64,000 nucleotides of DNA from Leptospira andrefontaineae (GTDB lineage: Bacteria; Spirochaetota; Leptospiria; Leptospirales; Leptospiraceae): NCBI RefSeq assembly GCF_004770105.1, contig NZ_RQEY01000012.1, positions 62,001 to 126,000 on the forward strand, read 5' to 3'. This document shows, one piece after another, positions 1 through 9,716 of the stretch. The notes beneath the pieces are model-generated. The model saw nothing but the letters and a program-made list of their open reading frames with translations. It searched no databases and had not been told where the DNA came from. Position 1 is the stretch's first letter; each line of letters opens with the position of its first letter. A program made the translations under genes and the position numbers.

Positions 1-1067
1 TCGACGCCTCCACCAGTATTTACTGTTTCTGTTTCAATTGGGGAAGCTGCTGACCAGTGACGTAAATTTCCAGCACAAGCGCGATACTTGTATTCACCTG
101 AATAACTAACATCAAACTTTGAGCCAGTAATCGATGGTATTGCAGCAAGAGCGATCGCAGGGGTCTCAGGAGAATCGGTATCGGAAGTCGGTCCTTCAAC
201 TAAATTACCATTCGAATCTAATCGTTTTGGAACCTCCCAGTCGTGACGATCCAACCAGATATCGTCCTCTAGCGTAATCATATTGTTTGCGCCATTGGAG
301 TCCCAAATATGAGGAACTATATTTCCAAGACCTACCGAGTTCGGTCCCTGATTGTTGTTTTGAAGTACTTTTGCCTGACCTGCAAAATCGTAAATTTGGT
401 CATACAAAGCTTTGGTTGTGTTGTGCATCCAAAGCTGATTTGCAAGTCCGAAATACTTGGTCCTTATCTTCGAAGTGTATTCTTTGATTTCGTCTGCACT
501 TGGTAACTGTCCTCGGGCATCCTTTACAAAGTCAGAACCCAAATTCGAAATCTTCGTTGCGAATCCATCTTGGTTAAACTTGTTTATAGATTTGCTGCCA
601 AACCAGTACGAACGCATCATGTTCTCCATTCCGCGTCTTAGTGCTGAGTTTGATTGTATGATCTCCGGATCTTGAACGTTTGCGACGGTATCTACTACTT
701 TGTTAAACGCAAAGCCCTCTGCGACGTAATTGACTTCGTCATATAATCTTTGAATTTCAGAGTCTCTAAAACTTGGTTCGTCGGACTGCCCGATATAGGA
801 AGTGTTATACCATCCTCCGCCATGAGATCGATTCTTGTTATATTCCGCTAAGACTTGATTTATTTGCCGCTTAGGAGTGTTTTTTAAAAACCTAAAGTCT
901 CGATCCGTGGACACGATCGCAACGAACGTCTTGTCCAAAGATTGCATTGATAACGTTGAGCCACTAGATCCGACCTCTACAAACGGTGAGGCCCCATTCT
1001 GGGAGGTGTTCGCTTCAAACGCTTTACGTATCTCTAATAGTTGATCTAAAGTATGAGGACCGTTCAT
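1..1067 (-). CDS. Phage major capsid protein (3' part beyond the window edge)
   Basis: A minus-strand frame is open from an ATG at 1067 to base 1, about 355 codons without a stop, so the gene is cut by the edge. The ATG overlaps the stop of the upstream scaffold-like gene (TAATG), showing translational coupling. The N-terminal part reads as a capsid fold: a long first region, then FAFNKVVDTVANVQDPEI and a segment with RRGMENMMRSYWFG. The last visible part, near SGEYKYRACAGNLRHWSAASP, resembles the Ig/fibronectin-like insert seen in some large phage capsid proteins. Position after protease and scaffold genes fits a major capsid protein; the assignment rests on gene order plus general resemblance, not a diagnostic motif. 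Confidence 0.66.
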   Translation of the reverse strand, partial: MNGPHTLDQLLEIRKAFEANTSQNGASPFVEVGSSGSTLSMQSLDKTFVAIVSTDRDFRFLKNTPKRQINQVLAEYNKNRSHGGGWYNTSYIGQSDEPSFRDSEIQRLYDEVNYVAEGFAFNKVVDTVANVQDPEIIQSNSALRRGMENMMRSYWFGSKSINKFNQDGFATKISNLGSDFVKDARGQLPSADEIKEYTSKIRTKYFGLANQLWMHNTTKALYDQIYDFAGQAKVLQNNNQGPNSVGLGNIVPHIWDSNGANNMITLEDDIWLDRHDWEVPKRLDSNGNLVEGPTSDTDSPETPAIALAAIPSITGSKFDVSYSGEYKYRACAGNLRHWSAASPIETETVNTGGGV

Positions 1068-1819
1068 TAAACGTGTACCTCATTACTTTCTTTTGCATAC
1101 GCGAGAGCCCGATTGGACAATCGACCTGTCGTTTCAAAATAGCTAATGTCCTCAATCTGACATTTTCCAATCTCAATCCCTTTGAGTATTAAGTTCCCGA
1201 ACTTCTCTCTTTCGTTTCCAGGGATAATACCATCCGACTTCGCGACTTGAATTTGATTAGTTTGTGTTACTGGGGTTTTTGTGTTAGCTGGCTTGCTTGA
1301 TATCTCCGTTAATTGACTTTTTAATTTTTGTATTTCTCGATTAAGACCGGATTGTTTGTCAACCTGGTCCATGACAAATTCAAGGCTTTCCGCAAGAACG
1401 GAAATATCGGATTTTAAGGCTAGTACTAATGACTCAACTTTTTGAAGAAATTGAAATCCAGCTATCTCTACATCAGTGTTTTGTCTTCCTTCTTCTTTTG
1501 TTTCTCCCGGTAGTTCAGATTTCGAAACTTTTGATTCTAGATTTTGATCTTCAGATGGAGTTTCAAAGTAAGCGCTTATAACTTCTTCTGCAAACGCTTG
1601 AGCGTCCGGCTCTGAAACACCTTTCGAAACCGCCCAATCTTTGATTTTGTCTGTTTCAGGCGAAACACTTCCATCGTCTAGAAGCTCCGTTACTTCACTT
1701 GCTAATGAGGGTAAATCAGGGGAACCTCCTTGTTGTTCGCTTTTGGAAATTGCGTTATCTTTACTGGCTGCTTTCTTTGAATTTCTAGCTTTCAGCCGTT
1801 CTATAGCGTCTTTGAACAC
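1067..1819 (-). CDS. Capsid scaffold-like coiled-coil protein
   Basis: This 250-aa, charged, low-hydrophobicity protein lies between the prohead protease and the capsid gene, where phages commonly encode a scaffold. It starts at GTG (1819) with a strong GGAGG just upstream; that ribosome site lies inside the last codons of the protease gene. A predicted coiled coil spans roughly residues 125-165 (VESLVLALKSDISVLAESLE, then QSGLNREIQKLKSQLTEI), and the C-terminus is a compact helical segment. No catalytic motif is visible. Scaffold is inferred from location, composition and coiled coil; a head-decoration or assembly chaperone role is also possible. Confidence 0.55.
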   Translation of the reverse strand: MFKDAIERLKARNSKKAASKDNAISKSEQQGGSPDLPSLASEVTELLDDGSVSPETDKIKDWAVSKGVSEPDAQAFAEEVISAYFETPSEDQNLESKVSKSELPGETKEEGRQNTDVEIAGFQFLQKVESLVLALKSDISVLAESLEFVMDQVDKQSGLNREIQKLKSQLTEISSKPANTKTPVTQTNQIQVAKSDGIIPGNEREKFGNLILKGIEIGKCQIEDISYFETTGRLSNRALAYAKESNEVHV

Positions 1820-1820
1820 A

Positions 1821-2738
1821 TTATCCTCCGTTTAAGTTAAGGAAGATCGTGTCCGAAAGGTTTTCTAAATCGCTGCCATCAAAGCCGTAAGTATCGCGGA
1901 GATGACTTCTGATAACGGAAGTACGAAGATCCATACTTCCAGTTTTAACTAATAACTGAACATCGGTGAGAATTTGGTTTAGGGTTTGATCCTGAAATGT
2001 AGGAACAGAATAGATAAGGCGTGATAACCCTAAAATTTTTCGTTCTAGCGCATTAACCTTAGAATCTTCGTTCTCTTGCTTTTCTCTTTGTTCTTCAAAT
2101 GTACAATCTAAGTAAGAGTCTTCTGAAATGGATTTGTGCAAATCCTTGAGCATTACTGCTCCTTTAAGTAATTGAACAGAAGTATCCGGATTGATTACTT
2201 CTTGTAGAGGTGCTAGTGCACACTTTCTAAGTTGAATTTTCTTGATTTTATTTTTCTGGACGTCGTTTGGACTCGCGAATCCAGACACAGAAGCTCCCCA
2301 ACCGTTAAACCCTGCTTGTAATCCTTTTCGAATCTCTTCTACAAAGGAATTACCAGGGAACAAACGACCGATTATATATAAGCCTTCTTCTTTGATTCCC
2401 AAGGAGGATGGGAAATCTTCCTTCGTCCCTATTTCTTCGGGTGATCCAATAATGGCGGCTGATTTTGCTTTTTGGAGCTCTACAAGTTCTACGGCGGAAG
2501 GTTTCTTCTCTCGTATTTCTTTATCTATAAGATCTGTTAAGTGATTATAGTCTAGATAACCTTGCGCTTTAAACCTGGAGCGCATTTCCGGATCATCATA
2601 GGCCGATTTTAGAATGATTTCGCCCTGTCTGTCTTCCTTTTCCGAAGAAGCACGAATAAGGATTCTAATCGCTCCGGTTCTTTCTTCCGGCGTTGCTTTT
2701 AATATATGAAAGGGATGGAAAAAAAGCTTATCGCTCAT
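1821..2738 (-). CDS. Prohead maturation protease
   Basis: This 305-aa protein probably cleaves the scaffold and capsid precursor during head maturation. The N-terminal half has the layout of the HK97-type/XkdF-like serine proteases: a strand ending in GAIRILIRASSEKEDRQGE, a candidate catalytic His in YLDYNHLTD near residue 62, and a candidate catalytic Ser in FNGWGASVSGFA near residue 150. The C-terminal third (about 210-305) is helical and of unknown function. It sits directly upstream of the scaffold-like gene and the capsid gene, the standard order. The ATG at 2738 follows GGAGGGATG-like sequence. Family placement is by motif and order. Confidence 0.72.
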   Translation of the reverse strand: MSDKLFFHPFHILKATPEERTGAIRILIRASSEKEDRQGEIILKSAYDDPEMRSRFKAQGYLDYNHLTDLIDKEIREKKPSAVELVELQKAKSAAIIGSPEEIGTKEDFPSSLGIKEEGLYIIGRLFPGNSFVEEIRKGLQAGFNGWGASVSGFASPNDVQKNKIKKIQLRKCALAPLQEVINPDTSVQLLKGAVMLKDLHKSISEDSYLDCTFEEQREKQENEDSKVNALERKILGLSRLIYSVPTFQDQTLNQILTDVQLLVKTGSMDLRTSVIRSHLRDTYGFDGSDLENLSDTIFLNLNGG

Positions 2739-2791
2739 CCCTCCTTATATGATAAGAAGATAAATCGATTTTGATTAATATGAATTTTTGT

Positions 2792-3181
2792 TTAGGGTTC
2801 AGCAATAACAGCAACAACCTTCAAAGATCCCGCTGTGGATCCACCTGGATTCCAATAGATTCGTCCTTGCGAGATTAATTCAATTTGATCTAATATGAGT
2901 TGAGAATATATTCCAAGTTCAGTTAAGTCCGAAGTTTCATTTTCTATGTATTTTGTAGAATTGATTGTATCTCCAACAGTTATGGCAGGACTTCCATCGA
3001 ATGTTGAAAGGATCTGAATGAATATAAAAAGAACTCTTGTCCCTACTGGTAAAATTTCACCGAGATTGTATGTACCGCTTGGAGTTGAAAAATCGATTTG
3101 AGCATCTATGTATCGAACGTTCTTCACTTCTAATTCCGAGATTATTTCATCGTCAGTAAATGGGCCAAGGAAGGAAGGCAT
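2792..3181 (-). CDS. Hypothetical phage structural protein
   Basis: A 129-aa protein with no family recognised. It is rich in predicted beta strands (VLFIFIQILSTF; GSLKVVAVIAEP at the end) and low in charge clusters, with no signal peptide or membrane segment. It lies between the polyvalent gene and the prohead protease on the same strand, 53 bases before the protease gene, so it is probably co-transcribed with the head genes. A head-decoration, stopper or vertex role would fit the position, but nothing in the sequence proves it. Confidence 0.5.
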   Translation of the reverse strand: MPSFLGPFTDDEIISELEVKNVRYIDAQIDFSTPSGTYNLGEILPVGTRVLFIFIQILSTFDGSPAITVGDTINSTKYIENETSDLTELGIYSQLILDQIELISQGRIYWNPGGSTAGSLKVVAVIAEP

Positions 3182-3229
3182 AATTACTTATTGAAATATT
3201 CTAGAAAATTCAGACATCGGAGATTCTTA

Positions 3230-6200
3230 TTAAGCTACTTTCACAATATCTCTATTTCTTTTTTTATTAAATACGATACTGGAAATGTCGGATTTTAAAT
3301 ATTCTTTATTCTCTTCGAAAAATTGTTCAACTAAAGGACGAACTTTTGTTTTGAAGTACGACCATTCGGGATTATACTTCTCATCGAATTCTTCATTTTT
3401 GTATTTACTTTCGTAAAAATACATTTCAAATGCTCGTGCAAAGCATTCGCAAGACCTTGAATAGTATTCTGAAGATCTTTTATCTCGCATTCCTTTCCGG
3501 AATATTGAAGCAATATTGTTTTCTAAGCTTCCAAGTTTTTCCGAAGCAAAAGATTGATTCCTTTGCCTCCCTAAATAAAAATCCATAAAATGGGCATATT
3601 CATGCGATAAAGTTAATCCACCAAAAAAGACATCGCCTTTAAAAGAAACTCCAATTGCCTTATAAGAAGGATAGAATAAACCAGGGTAAGAACTTGCGTG
3701 CATCAAAACATGACCGGAATGGGAAATTTTTAGACCGAATTTCCGGGTCATTTCTGAACGATCCCCGAAAATTTCAAATACATCCGATAAAGCTTGCCTA
3801 ACCTGATTTATTTCTGGAAGAGTTATATTATCGCCATTCTGCCTTTTGACTAAAACTCCAAAATCTTTAAGTAAATCTTGAACAACACCGGAGTCTCCGT
3901 AAGAAGTATCACGACCTTTAATATAAGTAGATTGTTCAATTCGATCATTCGTTCTTCTTTTTACATCAACCGATTTATATCCCAAAGTCTCTCGCAAATC
4001 ATTATAATAGTCCCATATTTTTTTGTTCTTCTCTGTATCATACTTTGAGACTCGATTCCCGAATAAATGATACGAAATCAAATTGTACTGCTCTGACGAC
4101 ATTCGATTTGAAGAAAGTTCCTTTAAGATTATTCGTTTTTTCAATCCTAATTCTTCGTTTTTCTTTTTTAATTGAGCTTTCAAAAGATTTCTATAGTAAT
4201 TTTCTGTCGCGACCAAGGAATCCACATTCATTAAAACATAATGGGGCTCTCCTTTTCCTATATATCTCCCATTCTCAAAATTACCTTTGGATATGGCTAA
4301 TTGAACTAAAAAATTATCCTCGTCTACTTTTATTTTTGGAAATGAATATTTATAAAGTTCGAATTCCTTTAAGTTTACACTGGGAATATATGTTGGTCTT
4401 TCTCTCTCTAAAATTGTCTTTTCATTATAGAATATTACTTTTTCATTCGGAGCCAATGTATAATCCTGAATGACTCGTTTTTCTATATTATCATTGATTA
4501 TTACCCAGTGATTTATTGTTCCCGGAATAAAATTAACTTTTTCCGTTTCTATTTCCCTTGTTGCTTCTTCTTCGGTCTTGCTAGTTCCATTGATAGACTT
4601 TCTGACTTGTGAGCGATTTTCCGGTGTAACTGATTCTATCTTTTTTTCGATTCCAATCTGGTCGAGGATTGGTGGGATTTTCACTGATTCTGATGATACT
4701 GTTTTTCCATTCGATAGTTCATAAAAAAGTTCACCATCGATAAGTTTCGAATTCGAAACTATAGTTTCTTGATTCTCTTCGTTTACAGTGACTTTTGTTC
4801 CATTAGGTAAGGCAGATATTAAAAGACTATTATCCGCGATTTTTTGTCTGGCTAACTCTTCCTTTGCCGCCAAAACTTCTTCGGTAACTGGATTTTTTAT
4901 TTCTTTTGAAATAAGTTCGGTATCCACGATTGAGTTTTCGACATTGTGAGTCCCTTCCGAGTTCTTATTTCCTTTCATTGCGTCGGATAAAGCCTGCGAG
5001 ATTAGTGGTTTGTCAATTACAACCATCCTTGTCCGAACAGAAGTTTGCCGAAATGAATCCTTTCCAGAGAATGAATTTTCGGGTAACTGTTCACTCATTC
5101 CATCCTTTTCGGAAATCCAGTCTCGAAATGATCTAGCCTTCGAATCGGATCTGTAGAAAGGACCTTCCGAAACAATTGCTACAAGGCGTCCTCCTGGATT
5201 TAAAAGATCATAGGCGTGCCTTATATGTTCAATGTCTTGCCCGTTCTCAAAGGGAGGATTCATTACGATTCGATCATACATTTTGTCCTTAAATTCTAGG
5301 AAATTCGATCCAACCAAATTGTGGTTTTTCTCTCTTAGAATATCCCTTAAGCTAGAATTCATTTCGATAGTATCTGGATCGATTCCTTTCGATTCTTTAA
5401 TTTGATCCGCCAAATCCCCTTTTCCGGCGGAGGGTTCCAGAACTGACATACCAGGCTCTATATTTGCTTCTTCTATAACCTGTTCACCTAAGGAACGAGG
5501 TGTTGGGAAAAATCCTGGAATTTTTCTTCCTATCAATTCCCGTTCTAGTTCTCTTATCTTTTGTTTTTTTTCCTTTTCTGGATTTTCCCCTTTTTGATTA
5601 ATTAAGTCGGTTAGGAATTTTCCAGCCTTCTCTACTTCGTTTACTGAACGGAATCCTAGTCTAAGGAGATTATATGCGTTTTCGTTATAGACCATGTAGG
5701 TCTTGCCTTTAAAATAGACTTCATACTCTTTTCCGTCTATCTTGACACGGTTTTTTGTTTTGGGTGTAGCAGGTTTAACATAAAGGCAATTATTAATTTG
5801 TTTCGTAAACTCCAGTAGCTTCTTTATCCTTTCTGCGTTTTCGAAGGAATCAGTTCGAATATCATCGTTATTATCTTCGCCTTTTTGCTTAATGAATTTT
5901 TTTGCCTGAATGAACAATTCAGGAGAAACAATTTTGTTATCCTTGGCCCATTCTAAGGACACATTGTAAACGCTCCCATTCCCTCGCACTTTCGGGTCAT
6001 CCTTATTTTGATAAACATCCGATTGATACAGTTTAGAAAATCTAACTTCAAGTTTAGAAGAACCCTTAGGAACACCTTTCGGATTTACTTCCATCGTTTG
6101 ATATTGGATGTACCTATATTCATTCAATATAGATTCTATATCCTTCTTTGATTTTACTGTTTCCAGGTAAGGTGGTAATTGATTTAATTCTAAGGCGGAA

Positions 6201-7450
6201 GCCATTCCAAGAAGAGCTGATTGGGTTTTCCTTAATCGTTTCGCATCGTCGTTCATACTTGATGCAATGTTAGCTCTTCTTCTTGTCGCTCTCATGTTCG
6301 CTATAGAAGGATTTTCTTTAAATTGAATTGTCTTTTCTAAACTTTCAGCAAGATTTCTAAACTTACTCGCAAGAACTGATCTCTTTATTTTAGATAAGTT
6401 CTCCTCCTTAGGTTTAGCTTTCTCTTTTTCATTATATGTTAGAAGATTTTCTGTGATATAATTCCGGATAAGTTTAAGTATGATATTGGAATCTTTTACA
6501 ATTAAGGACGCTATTGATTCATTAATTTTCCTTTCTAATAGAGGTTGAATTAGATTCTTCTCGATCGAATCCCGAAGTTTTTGAATATATTCCCGGTCAT
6601 TTATTGAGAGTGGTGCATTTAGAATCTCGTTTACAACTTCAGATAAATTATTACTTTTTAAAATGGCAGATTTAGAATCCTTTACAGAATTCCGAATTTG
6701 ATCTTTTAATCCTCCCCTAGAACCGGCCGCATTCTGATTTCCAAGCATAGCCTGAGACAACGAATCTGAATTCTGTGGCTTTCCTTCTTTTTTATCTGGT
6801 CCAGTAGATCCATTGAGGATCATTTTTCGTATTCTATTTACGGATAGGGAAGAAATTCTAACGTAACGATATGCGAGATTCAAAACATCTTGTATTGTAT
6901 TCTTCCCTTGATTTGCGAGCTCCGCATATTCGTTCGCCCTATCTGTAAGTCCTTCGTTTAACAGAGAATTCCGTACAGAAGCTATCAAACCCGAAAGAGA
7001 CTGAATTTCTTCCGGAAAATAGACAGGTAAATAGTTATGTTTTTTAAATATAGATTCGTTTTGGGGCGTTAAACCAAAGAGATTCGGTTCATTTTTTAAA
7101 CCAGAGTTTAGTAAAACTGGTTCGGTTTCTAGGCTTTGTAGATGTTTCTGTTCGGGTTTTGTTTCACCTGAATGATTTGTCCTTTGGGTAAGATTGACTT
7201 CATTTCGTGATAGCTCGGTCGTTTCTTGTAGTTCAGAAATATTTTTTTGTTCTTTAATCTTAGTAGGAGGCTTGATTTGCTTCCAATTTCTCTTTCCGCC
7301 TTTTTCTGCTCGAACCTTTCTCCATACACTACCATCTGCACGAATAGTATCCTTTCCAATAGATTCCTTCCTGCCTTTTAATACTTGAAAATACGTTCTG
7401 ATTATTTCCCGAGCATGCTCCACAAAGAAAGTGTAAATGAATATACCCAA
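3230..7450 (-). CDS. Polyvalent protein: DNA methyltransferase core plus zincin-like C-terminal domain
   Basis: A 1406-aa multidomain protein. Residues about 1-640 are lysine-rich and helical, of unknown fold. Residues about 655-830 form a class I SAM-dependent methyltransferase: GFFPTPRSLGEQVI, then the SAM motif VLEPSAGKGDLA, and the amino-methyltransferase motif NPPF at about 731. Near 1283 is HEYAH, an HExxH zinc site, within a region resembling the LPD1-type domain of phage and plasmid polyvalent proteins (downstream RSCECFARAFEMYF). Such proteins are thought to enter the cell with phage DNA and protect it or modify the host; that role is inferred. The start is uncertain: the TTG at 7450 has no clear ribosome site, and an internal start near 7380 after AGGAAGGA is possible. 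Confidence 0.7.
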   Translation of the reverse strand: MGIFIYTFFVEHAREIIRTYFQVLKGRKESIGKDTIRADGSVWRKVRAEKGGKRNWKQIKPPTKIKEQKNISELQETTELSRNEVNLTQRTNHSGETKPEQKHLQSLETEPVLLNSGLKNEPNLFGLTPQNESIFKKHNYLPVYFPEEIQSLSGLIASVRNSLLNEGLTDRANEYAELANQGKNTIQDVLNLAYRYVRISSLSVNRIRKMILNGSTGPDKKEGKPQNSDSLSQAMLGNQNAAGSRGGLKDQIRNSVKDSKSAILKSNNLSEVVNEILNAPLSINDREYIQKLRDSIEKNLIQPLLERKINESIASLIVKDSNIILKLIRNYITENLLTYNEKEKAKPKEENLSKIKRSVLASKFRNLAESLEKTIQFKENPSIANMRATRRRANIASSMNDDAKRLRKTQSALLGMASALELNQLPPYLETVKSKKDIESILNEYRYIQYQTMEVNPKGVPKGSSKLEVRFSKLYQSDVYQNKDDPKVRGNGSVYNVSLEWAKDNKIVSPELFIQAKKFIKQKGEDNNDDIRTDSFENAERIKKLLEFTKQINNCLYVKPATPKTKNRVKIDGKEYEVYFKGKTYMVYNENAYNLLRLGFRSVNEVEKAGKFLTDLINQKGENPEKEKKQKIRELERELIGRKIPGFFPTPRSLGEQVIEEANIEPGMSVLEPSAGKGDLADQIKESKGIDPDTIEMNSSLRDILREKNHNLVGSNFLEFKDKMYDRIVMNPPFENGQDIEHIRHAYDLLNPGGRLVAIVSEGPFYRSDSKARSFRDWISEKDGMSEQLPENSFSGKDSFRQTSVRTRMVVIDKPLISQALSDAMKGNKNSEGTHNVENSIVDTELISKEIKNPVTEEVLAAKEELARQKIADNSLLISALPNGTKVTVNEENQETIVSNSKLIDGELFYELSNGKTVSSESVKIPPILDQIGIEKKIESVTPENRSQVRKSINGTSKTEEEATREIETEKVNFIPGTINHWVIINDNIEKRVIQDYTLAPNEKVIFYNEKTILERERPTYIPSVNLKEFELYKYSFPKIKVDEDNFLVQLAISKGNFENGRYIGKGEPHYVLMNVDSLVATENYYRNLLKAQLKKKNEELGLKKRIILKELSSNRMSSEQYNLISYHLFGNRVSKYDTEKNKKIWDYYNDLRETLGYKSVDVKRRTNDRIEQSTYIKGRDTSYGDSGVVQDLLKDFGVLVKRQNGDNITLPEINQVRQALSDVFEIFGDRSEMTRKFGLKISHSGHVLMHASSYPGLFYPSYKAIGVSFKGDVFFGGLTLSHEYAHFMDFYLGRQRNQSFASEKLGSLENNIASIFRKGMRDKRSSEYYSRSCECFARAFEMYFYESKYKNEEFDEKYNPEWSYFKTKVRPLVEQFFEENKEYLKSDISSIVFNKKRNRDIVKVA

Positions 7451-7511
7451 TATCGGGAAGAAGCCGATTAGGATACATTGAAAGCCTTATTTCCTTTCTC
7501 AGATTTGAGAG

Positions 7512-7541
7512 TTGACAAACTTCGCCTAACACGCGTTATAT
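7512..7541 (+). promoter_or_regulatory. Sigma70-like promoter for the isolated plus-strand gene
   Basis: TTGACA at 7512-7517 and TTATAT at 7536-7541 are separated by 18 bases, and an AGGA ribosome site (7561-7564) follows before the GTG start at 7572. It lies between two minus-strand genes, giving the 7572 gene its own transcription. Called from base matches only. Confidence 0.5.
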
Positions 7542-7571
7542 ATTCTTTTATCTATTATATAGGAAATCATA

Positions 7572-8156
7572 GTGCAGACTCAAAATTCAAATTTAACCGA
7601 ATGGGCTAAGTCGTTTGCTATTAAATATAATAAAGACATAGACGACCGTTTCAGACAAGAACACCGGGATTGGACTGATGCTCAAATTAGGTTTAGAGAT
7701 AAATTCAAAGAAACAGTAGAGTTAGTGAATGAATTTAGTTCATTCAATAAAGTTGAAGTTTTTGATCACGCTTTATTAGACTATGAAAATTATTTAAAAA
7801 TAAAAGGAAGGGCAGCCATTACCAAAACTTGGTTTTTTAAATTGAATTTTCAATATATGGAAGAGATCATCCGTTATCTCTTTTATTATGGATCTAGTTC
7901 TCCATTATTAAGAGAAAAGCAAACAGAACATTCCTTATTTATAAGTAGAGAAGAACCTGGAATTTCCGGAATCAATTTTGTTAAATTAGACAAGATCGAA
8001 AGTTCGGTTCCAGGTATTCGAGAAATTGCGTATAGTTTAGTAGATAGAAAATTCTACGTAAGAAGTAAAGCAGGTCATACTGAGAATGTTTATACATATT
8101 CTCCCGAAATTATCGCAAAGACCTTATTTGATGATATTTACAGAATACATTTTTAA
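7572..8156 (+). CDS. Unknown 194-aa protein, lone plus-strand gene in a minus-strand phage region
   Basis: A 194-aa soluble protein starting at GTG (7572) behind AGGAAATCATA. No family recognised; no signal peptide or membrane segment. It is aromatic-rich and charged (FRQEHRDWTDAQIRFRDKFK near residue 30). It runs against its neighbours, converging with the tail gene that ends at 8162, and has its own promoter, which is typical of moron genes expressed from a prophage. A role in host benefit or superinfection exclusion is possible but only inferred. Confidence 0.6.
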   Translation: MQTQNSNLTEWAKSFAIKYNKDIDDRFRQEHRDWTDAQIRFRDKFKETVELVNEFSSFNKVEVFDHALLDYENYLKIKGRAAITKTWFFKLNFQYMEEIIRYLFYYGSSSPLLREKQTEHSLFISREEPGISGINFVKLDKIESSVPGIREIAYSLVDRKFYVRSKAGHTENVYTYSPEIIAKTLFDDIYRIHF

Positions 8157-8161
8157 AATAC

Positions 8162-9682
8162 TTAGTTTTTGAAAATTGAGACAGAGTTTGCGGGAGCCCA
8201 TTTAAAATGAACTGTCGAAGTGGCTTTCCCCTCCCCTGGCGAGGACTCGTCTATTACATCCGTAATATACCCATATTCAGAAATATCTTCTTTATGAATT
8301 GGATAGACCAAACTTTCATTTAATGAAACTCGAAATGGCATACCTACTCGAATTGGAAAAAACGGTTTTCGAAAACTTCCCTTTCCTATTTTTAACTGAT
8401 CTTCATTGCAAAATATTGAAAACAGTTCATCCCTGATTTTCGCAAGCTCGGACTTATACTTTTCTTTATTTTCAACTGTTAATGTCTCTTCTTTAAAGGT
8501 CAACCCTGCCAGTTTCACATGAAGAAGTTTTGTACCAAAAATTGACCGTATTTTTTCATTGTATTTAGGCTCGGAAAGAACTGTCCCAAAGCTTTGATAT
8601 ACATTTAATGCAATGTGAACCCCACAAATTATATCTTCTTCCAACTCCTCGATTTTGTATTCTATTAGATTTTCCAATGGAAAATCATAGAATGCATCGA
8701 TTTTCTCATCGGATAAATTTCTCCACTCGCCTTTCAAATTGAACATATATAAAGGAACTGGACGAAAAATAATTTTGGCAGATCTTTTATTAACAGAATA
8801 TCGCGAGCCTGGATTTCCAGCCAAATCTCCGGATAATATCCCGAAACCAGATGAACCATCTATATTTCGAGTCTCCAAAGGATCGCAGAAAATTTCGTAG
8901 ACTGGAGGATTTGCATAGGACCTTAAAATATCCCAGAGAGATATGTAATGACCTATACTGAAACTTGAAATAATTTGGGCTTCATAAGCGAAATTCGATG
9001 TGAAGGACTTTTCAGGAGGGATAAGTGTAAGTCCATTATCGCTTCCTGTTTTCGATACAAATTCTGTATTAGAAAACCTTGGTATCGTCAATAGCTCGCA
9101 AATTAAGCCATCCCAAATTCCAGTTATTAAATTTTTAAGATCTCCTTTGAAAAAATTCGCAGACTTTTGAATTACTCCAACAAACGTATCAGTAGAACGT
9201 TTCGGAGGATTTCCTTCCTTTCTCTGATAATCTAAAAAATATTGCGCCTTCGCAATGATTGATTCGACAGGTTCGATTGTAACGTTTACAAAAGCTTTTC
9301 CATCAGCCGAGTAACTCCGTTCTGTTTTTGCAACTTTTCCTACATTTAATTGAAGAAAGTCTGGTTCCGAAGAAACATTCTCTGAGATATCAACAAATAA
9401 GAAGACAAGAGTCCTTTGTTGAAATATTTCTCGAAAAGAGAGCTCCGCAAAGTTTTTAGGATTCATCGAATCTAATCGAATTGGGGAAACATCATCTGAA
9501 TTTAAACGGACGGCATATTTTTCTTGATATGGAATTAATAGAGATATTCCACCAGATCCGGCAGAAATTGATCTATGCGATCGGATAGTCTTTATATGTT
9601 CGGAAGGAAAATTGATCGCATTACTATTTCCAGGTAGTCTTAATTCAATGAGAAATTTTTGAGGTGTAACAAAAGAAGTCAC
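8162..9682 (-). CDS. Tail/baseplate hub-like protein
   Basis: A 506-aa protein just downstream of the spike gene on the same strand. The N-terminal region (FVTPQKFLIELRLPG; then AGSGGISLLIPYQEKYAV) and the SAKI/IIFRPVPLYMFN segments look like the beta-rich hub proteins (XkdQ or gpD class) that dock the spike in contractile tails. No enzymatic motif is seen. The likely start is GTG at 9682. The C-terminal stretch (VHFKWAPANSV) is beta-rich. Hub is inferred from size, order and general composition; an adaptor protein of the inner baseplate is the main alternative. Confidence 0.5.
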   Translation of the reverse strand: MTSFVTPQKFLIELRLPGNSNAINFPSEHIKTIRSHRSISAGSGGISLLIPYQEKYAVRLNSDDVSPIRLDSMNPKNFAELSFREIFQQRTLVFLFVDISENVSSEPDFLQLNVGKVAKTERSYSADGKAFVNVTIEPVESIIAKAQYFLDYQRKEGNPPKRSTDTFVGVIQKSANFFKGDLKNLITGIWDGLICELLTIPRFSNTEFVSKTGSDNGLTLIPPEKSFTSNFAYEAQIISSFSIGHYISLWDILRSYANPPVYEIFCDPLETRNIDGSSGFGILSGDLAGNPGSRYSVNKRSAKIIFRPVPLYMFNLKGEWRNLSDEKIDAFYDFPLENLIEYKIEELEEDIICGVHIALNVYQSFGTVLSEPKYNEKIRSIFGTKLLHVKLAGLTFKEETLTVENKEKYKSELAKIRDELFSIFCNEDQLKIGKGSFRKPFFPIRVGMPFRVSLNESLVYPIHKEDISEYGYITDVIDESSPGEGKATSTVHFKWAPANSVSIFKN

Positions 9683-9716
9683 TATTCCAAAAATTAATTT
9701 GAAAATGAAATATCGG

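Noticed and set aside
287..675. Three short plus-strand frames over the capsid gene
   Set aside because: They lie antisense to a long minus-strand frame open from 1067 to the edge that reads as a capsid protein.
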